In this document: positions 1 through 6,211 of the stretch, piece after piece
Layout of the letters: every line of letters begins with the position of its first letter
Position numbering within the stretch: the first letter of the stretch is position 1
NCBI GenBank assembly: GCA_964515235.1
Contig: CAZEVO010000013.1
Location: 1-50,427 of the forward strand
Length of the DNA stretch: 50,427 nt
Source of the DNA: OPU3-GD-OMZ sp964515235
GTDB taxonomy: Bacteria; Pseudomonadota; Gammaproteobacteria; Methylococcales; Methylomonadaceae
Reading direction: 5' to 3'
Position numbers and translations under genes: made by a program
The notes under the pieces: generated by a model
What the model was told of the DNA's origin: nothing
Seen by the model: only the letters and a program-made list of their open reading frames with translations
The model's database searches: none

Positions 1-1
1 C

Positions 2-550
2 TTTCCGTTATTCAACATGCTGGCTGATTACTGTACGGTGAATCATCATCCGATTCCAGTCGATGGCAGCGGCTTTGAAATTGCCAGCATTGACGACTTA
101 CGTTTTTATACCCACGCTTTAAAAAGTAAAGCACCGCCGTATTCACCGCACCGCCATGACCCGCATGACGGCGACAATGTCGGGGTGATTATTGAACAAA
201 TTTCAACGGGAAAAAAAGTGTACTATTCACCGGGCTTAGGCGAATTTGAACCACACGTCATGCGGGCGATGGAAGCCGCTGATTGCTTATTAGTCGACGG
301 CACGTTTTGGACCGATGATGAAATGATCTGTCAAAAAGCCGGTATTAAACGCGCGCAAGATATGGGTCACTTAGCCCAATCAGGCCCCGGTGGTATGATT
401 GAAACACTCAATACCATTGACAATACCCGGAAAATATTGATTCATATCAATAACACCAATCCGATTTTAGATGAAGATTCAGAGCAACGACAAATTCTTG
501 ATCAAGCCGGTATTGAAGTATCCTATGACGGCCTCGAAATTGAACTGTAG
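2..550 (+). CDS. pqqB: PqqB, C-terminal part (window edge)
   Basis: This is the 3' portion of a gene that begins before the window; the reading frame is open from base 2 and ends at a stop before pqqC. PqqB belongs to the metallo-beta-lactamase fold and takes part in pyrroloquinoline quinone (PQQ) synthesis, where it has been proposed to hydroxylate the tyrosine-derived intermediate before the PqqC step. About 180 residues are visible against a usual length near 300, so the N-terminal metal-binding part is missing here. The visible part carries the typical ADCLLVDGTFW stretch and a C-terminal half matching the family. The next gene starts 12 bases downstream and is pqqC, which confirms the operon. 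The first in-frame ATG at 17 is internal and not the real start. Confidence 0.93.
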   Translation, partial: FPLFNMLADYCTVNHHPIPVDGSGFEIASIDDLRFYTHALKSKAPPYSPHRHDPHDGDNVGVIIEQISTGKKVYYSPGLGEFEPHVMRAMEAADCLLVDGTFWTDDEMICQKAGIKRAQDMGHLAQSGPGGMIETLNTIDNTRKILIHINNTNPILDEDSEQRQILDQAGIEVSYDGLEIEL

Positions 551-562
551 CGGAAATAAAGC

Positions 563-1294
563 ATGACCGAACCACAACAACCTTTAAGCCGCACCGACTT
601 TGAAGCCAAAATTCGGGACATGGAGCGCTACTACCATATTCATCACCCCTATCATGTGATGATGAACAATGGCGAATTAACTCAAAAACAAATCCAAGGC
701 TGGGTCGCGAATCGTTTTTATTATCAGGTCAGCATTCCGATTAAAGATGCCAATATTATGGCTAATTGTCCTGATCAGGCCACCCGCTCGCAATGGGTAC
801 AACGAATTCTTGACCATGACGGCCAAGGTGATGACCCCGGCGGCATTGAAGCCTGGATTCAACTCGGCGAGGCAGTGGGTTTAAGTCGTGATGAAGTGGT
901 CTCACAAGAGCATGTTTTACCCGGTGTTCGTTTTGCAGTCGACGCTTATGTTAATTTTGCCCGCCGTGCCGACTGGCATGAAGCCGCCAGTTCGTCACTG
1001 ACTGAACTGTTTGCCCCTAAAATCCATCAACAACGCCTTAACAACTGGCCAGAGCATTACCCCTGGATTGATATGCAAGGCTATAGTTACTTTAAAAAAC
1101 GACTGACTGAAGCACGACGTGACGTCAACCACGGCCTTGAAATTACCTTGGATTGGTATAAAACCCGTGAACAGCAGGAAAAAATGCTTAAAATACTGAA
1201 ATTTAAACTCAATGTCTTATGGACCATGCTCGACGCCATGACCATGGCCTATATTCATGAGACCCCACCCTATTTTAATATCGAAGAGGCATAA
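563..1294 (+). CDS. pqqC: Pyrroloquinoline-quinone synthase PqqC
   Basis: PqqC is the cofactor-free oxidase that carries out the last ring closure and eight-electron oxidation giving PQQ, with O2 as oxidant. The 243-residue protein has the usual family length and is all-helical, with the conserved stretch around NRFYYQVSIPIKDANIMANC (about residues 51-70) and the HxxxxHPYH region near residue 25. It lies between pqqB and pqqD with 12- and 11-base gaps, so the genes are probably co-transcribed. In a methylotroph the product would serve methanol dehydrogenase in the periplasm; that role is inferred from genome context, as no dehydrogenase gene is in view. Confidence 0.97.
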   Translation: MTEPQQPLSRTDFEAKIRDMERYYHIHHPYHVMMNNGELTQKQIQGWVANRFYYQVSIPIKDANIMANCPDQATRSQWVQRILDHDGQGDDPGGIEAWIQLGEAVGLSRDEVVSQEHVLPGVRFAVDAYVNFARRADWHEAASSSLTELFAPKIHQQRLNNWPEHYPWIDMQGYSYFKKRLTEARRDVNHGLEITLDWYKTREQQEKMLKILKFKLNVLWTMLDAMTMAYIHETPPYFNIEEA

Positions 1295-1305
1295 CGGTTT
1301 TTCCT

Positions 1306-1578
1306 ATGGCACTCAACCCTAACAGTTTACTGGCTTTCTCACCCATGCATCGCTTGCAGTGGGAAGAAGCGCAACAAAAAGATGTTATTTTATACCCTGA
1401 AGGTATGGTCGAACTGAACCAAAGCTCAGCTGAAATCCTTAAACTGTGTGATGGTAGTCGCACACTTGATAAAATCGTCACCGACTTGGAAGAAAAATTC
1501 CAAGCCACCGGTCTTAAAAATGACATTACTCAATTTTTAGAAGTCGCGCTAAACAATGGCTGGATTACCGAACAATAA
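1306..1578 (+). CDS. pqqD: PQQ biosynthesis peptide chaperone PqqD
   Basis: PqqD is a small winged-helix-like protein that binds the precursor peptide PqqA and presents it to the radical SAM enzyme PqqE (the RiPP recognition element principle). The 90-residue protein has the expected length and features: an N-terminal region ending in QEDVILYPEGMVELN-like strands and a helical C-terminal half with DGSRTLDKIV. Its 3' end overlaps the start of pqqE by 23 bases, which suggests translational coupling and fits the fact that the two proteins work as a complex and are fused in some species. No PqqA gene is visible; it would be expected upstream of pqqB, outside the window. Confidence 0.95.
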   Translation: MALNPNSLLAFSPMHRLQWEEAQQKDVILYPEGMVELNQSSAEILKLCDGSRTLDKIVTDLEEKFQATGLKNDITQFLEVALNNGWITEQ

Positions 1579-2686
1579 CACCCACAAACCGCGCTGGTTA
1601 TTGGCAGAACTGACCTATGCCTGCCCGTTGCAATGCCCTTATTGCTCCAACCCGGTGGACTATAGCCAGTACCCTTCAGAACTGAGTACTGAAGACTGGA
1701 AGCGAGTTTTAACCGAGGCCCGAAAAATGGGCGCCGTACAACTCGGTCTGTCAGGTGGTGAACCATTGGCCCGCACTGATTTGGCCGAAATTGTGAGTCA
1801 TGCCCGGGATTTAGGCTATTACAGCAACCTGATCACCTCCGGCTACGGCCTCACTGAAGAACGTATTATTGAACTAAAAGAAGCCGGTCTCGACCATATT
1901 CAAGTTAGTATTCAGGCCAGTACGCAAGAACTGAATGACCATATTGCCGGCACAACATCCTATAGCCATAAACAAGAAGTCGCTCGGTTAGTTAAAAAAC
2001 ATGGTTACCCGATGGTTTTGTGTGTGGTGATTCACCGACAAAATATTCACCAAATGGCCGATATTCTCAACATGGCCTCTGAACTCGGTGCCGATTACTT
2101 AGAATTAGCCAACACCCAGTACTATGGCTGGGCCCATAAAAACCGCGACCTACTGCTACCCAGCCGCGAACAATTTGAAACTGCTGAAAAAATTGCCCAA
2201 GACTACAAAGCCACCGTCGAAGGTAAAATGAAAATCTATTATGTGGTACCGGACTATTATGAGGACCGCCCAAAAGCCTGCATGAACGGTTGGGGAACGA
2301 CGTTTTTAACTGTTGCTCCTGATGGCGTTGCACTGCCGTGTCATTCCGCACGTGAACTCCCGGGTCTTGATTGCCCTAATGTTAACGATTTCAGCGTTAG
2401 TGAAATCTGGAATGACTCGAAAGCCTTTAATTTTTTCAGGGGTGATGACTGGATGAAAGAGCCCTGTCGGAGTTGTCCTGAAAAAACGGAAGACTTTGGC
2501 GGTTGTCGTTGTCAGGCTTACCTCTTAACCGGCGATATGTATAATACCGATCCGGTCTGCAGTAAATCGCCCGACAAACACCTTGTTCAAGAGGCGATTG
2601 ATCAGGCCATGACCTGTGCTGAGCAAACCGTTGAAGTCCCGCTGGTGTTTAGAAACACTAAAAATTCCAAAAACTTAAGCGATTAA
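1556..2686 (+). CDS. pqqE: PqqA peptide cyclase PqqE (radical SAM)
   Basis: PqqE is a radical SAM enzyme that makes the carbon-carbon bond between a glutamate and a tyrosine side chain of PqqA, the first step of PQQ synthesis. The CxxxCxxC motif for the SAM-binding 4Fe-4S cluster is seen as ACPLQCPYC (about residues 22-30), followed by the GGEPL motif. The C-terminal third has the SPASM cysteine pattern (CHSARELP, then CRSC and GGCRCQAY), which binds auxiliary clusters. The 376-residue length is normal. The ATG at 1556 lies inside the end of pqqD and leaves only about 12 residues before the core fold. The gene ends 27 bases before the end of the convergent ubiX, with no obvious terminator between. 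Confidence 0.97.
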   Translation: MAGLPNNNTHKPRWLLAELTYACPLQCPYCSNPVDYSQYPSELSTEDWKRVLTEARKMGAVQLGLSGGEPLARTDLAEIVSHARDLGYYSNLITSGYGLTEERIIELKEAGLDHIQVSIQASTQELNDHIAGTTSYSHKQEVARLVKKHGYPMVLCVVIHRQNIHQMADILNMASELGADYLELANTQYYGWAHKNRDLLLPSREQFETAEKIAQDYKATVEGKMKIYYVVPDYYEDRPKACMNGWGTTFLTVAPDGVALPCHSARELPGLDCPNVNDFSVSEIWNDSKAFNFFRGDDWMKEPCRSCPEKTEDFGGCRCQAYLLTGDMYNTDPVCSKSPDKHLVQEAIDQAMTCAEQTVEVPLVFRNTKNSKNLSD

Positions 2687-2713
2687 CCGCCAAGCAAGAT
2701 TTAAATCGCGCGT

Positions 2714-3286
2714 TTAGTTTAAACCTTCCCAAGGTTGATACAAACCCTCGGTCTCAATCCCAGCGGTTTCCAGTATCCGTCCGACACTTTCGTCAATAAG
2801 CTGCGCTAAGGTTTTCGCCTTACCGTAAAAAGCTGGGAGCGGTGGGAAAATAATGCCGCCCATCTCGGTTACTAACCCCATATTACGAATGTGAGCCAAA
2901 TTCAGCGGCGTTTCACGCGGAACCACCACCAAGCGGCGTCGTTCTTTTAAAGACACATCCGCCGCTCTTGAGATGAGGTTATCGCCAAAGCCGTGGGCGA
3001 TGGCCGCTAAGGTTTTCATTGAACACGGTGCAATCACCATCGCTTCAGTTTTAAACGCACCACTGGCCACACAGGCCGCAATATCGTTAATGTCGTGACA
3101 GACATCCGCTAAGGCATACAAGTCTTTACGCTTTAAGTCTAATTCGTGTTTAATATTGAGCACCCCGGCATCGGAAATGATTAAATGGGTTTCAAAATCA
3201 GGCATTTCTTTTAAAATTGCCAGCATCCGATAGCCATACACCGCGCCGGTGGCGCCAGTCATCGCAATAATTATTCTTTTTTTCAT
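2714..3286 (-). CDS. ubiX: Flavin prenyltransferase UbiX
   Basis: UbiX attaches a dimethylallyl group to FMN to make the prenylated FMN cofactor of the decarboxylase UbiD, which acts in ubiquinone synthesis. The protein has the N-terminal TGATGAVYG flavin-binding loop (from about residue 8), APCSMKTLAAIAHG in the middle, and the signature VPRETPLNLAHIRNM near the C-terminus. The ATG at 3286 is chosen; it is preceded by GGAAAA at a sensible distance and gives 190 residues. A TTG twelve bases further upstream would add four residues and cannot be excluded. The proline iminopeptidase gene lies upstream on the same strand with a short gap, so both may share a transcript. No ubiD is in the window. 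Confidence 0.95.
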   Translation of the reverse strand: MKKRIIIAMTGATGAVYGYRMLAILKEMPDFETHLIISDAGVLNIKHELDLKRKDLYALADVCHDINDIAACVASGAFKTEAMVIAPCSMKTLAAIAHGFGDNLISRAADVSLKERRRLVVVPRETPLNLAHIRNMGLVTEMGGIIFPPLPAFYGKAKTLAQLIDESVGRILETAGIETEGLYQPWEGLN

Positions 3287-3313
3287 CGATTTTTCCAAAA
3301 TGCTATTTTCCTT

Positions 3314-4264
3314 TTAGCGATTAGTCTCTTTTTTAAAAGCGTCCATTGCGGTTACCAACGCATCGACCATGGCTTCCCCTTGCGCAATATGGCCCGCGGT
3401 CGGTAGTACTTTAAAATCAGCCTGCGGTAGGGCGCGAGCTAACTGCCACCCTGCCGCCAATGGACAAACTAAATCTTGGCGCCCATGAATAATCGTCGCG
3501 GGTATATCGGTTAGTGTAGCGCATTGGCTTAGAATTTGATTGTCTTCTATAAAGTAATGGTTTTTAGCATAGTGGAGTTCCATTTGGACTTGCGCTAATA
3601 ACTTAATCTGATCAACGCCTTGACCATCAACGCTATAATCTGCCCCCAACGCTAATTGACTACCCCAGGCTTCCCATGCCTGGGCCACCTTCACAGCTCT
3701 CTTTTGATCGGCGCCCAATACGCTCTGGTAGAGCGTCTCCACGCGCTCCTTCTCAGAATGCTCTGGCAAGGCTGCCATTAAACCCTCAAACAATTCAGGG
3801 TAAATTTTATTGGCACCATCGGTAATAAACCAATCCATATCTTGGCGGCGAGCTAGAAAAGCACCCCGAAGTATTAAAGCCTCAACTCGCTGTTGATATT
3901 GCTGGGCGTAAAGCAAGGCTAATGCCGCCCCCCAAGAGCCACCAAATAAGATCCAGCGCTGGATCTTAAGTCTCTCCCTGATCAACTCTAGATCAGCAAT
4001 TAAATCGGCCGTGGTATTGCCCGCTATTTTGCCAAACGGCTTAGATTGCCCACAGCCGCGTTGGTCAAACAGGATAATATGAAAAAGATCGGGGTTAAAA
4101 AACCGGCGCTGACTGGGACGGGTGCCTGAACACGGGCCGCCATGGAGAAAAACCACCGGAATCCCGTTCACATTGCCTGATTGCTCGACATAAAGGGAAT
4201 GGCCTTCTGTCACCGCTAGGTGAAAGGTTTTAAACGGGGTGATTTCAGGGTAAAGTGTTTTCAT
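3314..4264 (-). CDS. pip: Proline iminopeptidase (alpha/beta-hydrolase, S33)
   Basis: This is a cytoplasmic serine peptidase of family S33 that removes N-terminal proline from peptides. The 316-residue protein has the expected length and fold: the oxyanion motif HGGPCSG at residues 41-47, a DQRGCGQS stretch at about 67-74, the nucleophile elbow GGSWG with the catalytic serine at residue 110, an aspartate in HGRQD near residue 267 and a histidine in TAGHIAQGE near 293. The ATG at 4264 is a clear start. It is divergent from the DUF4242 gene, with about 100 bases between them, and may be co-transcribed with ubiX. Substrate preference within the family cannot be read from the sequence. Confidence 0.93.
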   Translation of the reverse strand: MKTLYPEITPFKTFHLAVTEGHSLYVEQSGNVNGIPVVFLHGGPCSGTRPSQRRFFNPDLFHIILFDQRGCGQSKPFGKIAGNTTADLIADLELIRERLKIQRWILFGGSWGAALALLYAQQYQQRVEALILRGAFLARRQDMDWFITDGANKIYPELFEGLMAALPEHSEKERVETLYQSVLGADQKRAVKVAQAWEAWGSQLALGADYSVDGQGVDQIKLLAQVQMELHYAKNHYFIEDNQILSQCATLTDIPATIIHGRQDLVCPLAAGWQLARALPQADFKVLPTAGHIAQGEAMVDALVTAMDAFKKETNR

Positions 4265-4370
4265 AGGGGCGATATGCTAACAATATCGCCTTTAATTACC
4301 AAGCCGAACTGAACAAAGTCTTTATTTTGTTGTCGGTTAAAGACCATTTATCTTTATTTTAGGAGGAGTT

Positions 4371-4634
4371 ATGACGACTTACGCTGTTAAACGCCATTTA
4401 CCCGGCATTACGATGGATCAATTAGCCGAGGCCCAAAAAAGTGTCATTGCCACCGGTAAACAGATGACTGAGGCCGGTCAGTCGATTCAATATATTCGCA
4501 GTAATTTTTACCCTGCAGAATCCTCTTGTACCTGCTTGTTTGAGGCAGAAAGTGTTGATACCGTCGCCGCCTTAAATGAAACCGCAGGGGTGCCTTATGC
4601 AGACATTGTTGAGGTGTTAGATTTAGTGCCTTAA
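4371..4634 (+). CDS. DUF4242 (SCO4226-like) small protein
   Basis: An 87-residue protein of the DUF4242 family, a ferredoxin-like alpha/beta fold; the Streptomyces member SCO4226 binds nickel. The typical start (YAVKRHLPGITMDQL), the YIRSNFYPAESSCTCLFEAES core and the C-terminal PYADIVEVLD are all present. Its function is unknown. A strong Shine-Dalgarno sequence, AGGAGGAG, sits just before the ATG, and a hairpin terminator follows about 35 bases after the stop, so the gene is probably a well-translated single-gene transcript. The Cys pair in the CTCLF stretch could help bind a metal, but that is a guess. Confidence 0.85.
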   Translation: MTTYAVKRHLPGITMDQLAEAQKSVIATGKQMTEAGQSIQYIRSNFYPAESSCTCLFEAESVDTVAALNETAGVPYADIVEVLDLVP

Positions 4635-4669
4635 AAACCAAACGTTACACATTCGATCCACAACGACTC

Positions 4670-4706
4670 AAAAGCCTGTCCCAAACAACCGGTCAGGCTT
4701 TTTTTA
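4670..4706 (+). terminator. Rho-independent terminator of the DUF4242 gene
   Basis: Nine-base arms AAAAGCCTG (4670-4678) and CAGGCTTTT (4694-4702) are separated by a 15-base loop and run into a stretch of T. This is the usual shape of an intrinsic terminator for the plus-strand gene ending at 4634. Confidence 0.8.
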
Positions 4707-4726
4707 CACCAAAACGTTCAGGCATA

Positions 4727-4758
4727 AAAAAAGGCAAGGGTTGAACCTTGCCTTTTTT
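4727..4758. terminator. Bidirectional terminator between convergent genes
   Basis: Thirteen-base arms (4727-4739 and 4746-4758) with a GGCAAGG/CCTTGCC core and a six-base loop are flanked by A on the left and T on the right. The hairpin can stop transcription in both directions and most probably serves the minus-strand outer-membrane protein gene that ends at 4793, as well as read-through from the plus strand. Confidence 0.85.
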
Positions 4759-4792
4759 ATTAACCGTAAACGGTCTTTTTTTTTACGTCAAC

Positions 4793-5791
4793 TTAGAAAC
4801 CTAAACTGACATAACCACCCGCTGTCATACCGTCAACGTTAACGCCATCAGTTGCATTACTGGTTAAGTGATAACGAAAATCCGCACCGGCATAGATATC
4901 TTCCCAGATTCTGTAGTCGGCACCGGCTGCAAATTGTACACCCACTGTATTCACGGTTACCCCATCAGATGGCGGACTGATCACGTGAAAAGCAAAGCCC
5001 GCTGGAATAACCCAAGGGCGAAAATCACTACCTTCCATAAACTTGATTTTAGGTGAAGCACTTAAAGTGAACTGGGTGACAGTCACTGAGTTAGAACAAG
5101 AACCGTATGGTCCTGCACCACCTGCTGTCAAACTACCTGCATTTGTAGCGAAGGCTGATGACCCAAGAGCACTTGTACAAACTGCATCACCAACATTTCC
5201 AGCCGTGCCAGCAGCAGCATTGACTGAATCATTCGCTGCTGTCGCTAATGGAGCTCGCTCTAGGTTTTCCTGATCATATTCACGGTATTCAAACATAATT
5301 TCAGCAAACACTTCTGCCGGCACGCCGATAAGATCCGAAATGCCAAACAAGTTACTATTAATATGATGATCTAAAGAAGCACCAAAATACCAACCGTCAC
5401 GATCGCCATTTGGTTCATTATTTGTCAATGCCGCTGTAGTGGCTACGCCGGCTATCCCAGTACCAGCACCACTGTTATCCCAGTTTGCATCGGTTAAAAT
5501 ATCGCCTTCACGATTATGATCCATCCGCGCAAAACCGCCTCTGAACGAGACTAAGTTTTTCTTCTTCTGAAGATCTTTCACTGCATTAACGGTATTTTCC
5601 CATTCTTGCAACGACTGCTTACCACCCGCTGATTTAACGCGTTTCAGTTCTTGTTGCATTGATTTCATCATGCTTGAAAGAGCATTGATTTGTGCCTGCA
5701 TATCTTTGTGATCACCTGCAGATGCTTGCGGTGCGATCACAGCGCCTGAGACTGCTAAGGCAATCGCTGCGGCTAGTTTTGTTTTTTTCAT
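4793..5791 (-). CDS. Outer-membrane beta-barrel protein with coiled-coil N-terminus
   Basis: A 332-residue exported protein. Residues 1-25 form a clear signal peptide ending in PQASA before GDHKD. A short coiled coil follows (about 28-75, with MQAQINALSSMMKSMQQELK), as in trimeric porin-like proteins that grip peptidoglycan or form stalks. The rest looks like amphipathic strands and ends in GGYVSLGF, whose terminal phenylalanine is the usual barrel-assembly signal. A Gly/Ala/Ser-rich insert with two cysteines at about residues 190-235 looks like a surface loop. A near-consensus promoter, a good AAGGGGG ribosome-binding site and a strong terminator suggest an abundant protein. It resembles porin-like proteins of methanotrophs, but the cargo is unknown. 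Confidence 0.8.
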   Translation of the reverse strand: MKKTKLAAAIALAVSGAVIAPQASAGDHKDMQAQINALSSMMKSMQQELKRVKSAGGKQSLQEWENTVNAVKDLQKKKNLVSFRGGFARMDHNREGDILTDANWDNSGAGTGIAGVATTAALTNNEPNGDRDGWYFGASLDHHINSNLFGISDLIGVPAEVFAEIMFEYREYDQENLERAPLATAANDSVNAAAGTAGNVGDAVCTSALGSSAFATNAGSLTAGGAGPYGSCSNSVTVTQFTLSASPKIKFMEGSDFRPWVIPAGFAFHVISPPSDGVTVNTVGVQFAAGADYRIWEDIYAGADFRYHLTSNATDGVNVDGMTAGGYVSLGF

Positions 5792-6211
5792 TTATTCCCC
5801 CTTAAAAGAATTTTTTTTCACATTTTGATCTCTGTTGCAACACTCAAACGCCCTGTTACAACAATGGCTAATGCTACGGTTTGCATATTAACAACTCTAG
5901 AGTAACTTATCAACCCTTTCGTTGTTTTTTTATTAGTGTTAATATCCTTTTAAATCAATATCTTACGCATATAAGTTAACTTTATTTAATAACTGTTGCG
6001 TTTACGCTACAGCCTTCCAGGCCTGATCAGCTCTTGATTCACGCTCTTTTTGGCAGTTTTTTAACCTCCAAAGCACCGCTAAAACTCGTGTCAACCTTCA
6101 TAAAAGAGCACAACCCACACCCCGTCAGCGCTTAAATTTAAGGTAAGTTGATCGAGCCGTGTTAAATTAGCATGACAGATACTAACTTTAATCACATCAT
6201 CCCAAATCCAT
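5792..6211. other. Divergent intergenic region without a gene
   Basis: These 420 bases separate the outer-membrane protein gene from the NACHT gene. The left end holds the promoter and leader of the minus-strand gene. In the right two-thirds I see no convincing coding frame, tRNA or terminator, and no clear sigma-70 or sigma-54 promoter for the gene starting at 6212. An operator or small RNA cannot be excluded by eye. Confidence 0.5.
5885..5913 (-). promoter_or_regulatory. Sigma-70 promoter of the outer-membrane protein gene
   Basis: Read on the minus strand, TTGATA (5913-5908) is followed after exactly 17 bases by TAATAT (5890-5885). This is close to the sigma-70 consensus at ideal spacing. 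Transcription would start near 5878 and leave a leader of about 86 bases before the ATG at 5791, with AAGGGGG just upstream of the start. Confidence 0.7.

Noticed and set aside
4305..4352. GTCTTTA/TAAAGAC inverted repeat before the DUF4242 gene
   Set aside because: The arms are only seven bases with a 14-base loop in AT-rich DNA; there is no T run and no other support for a function.
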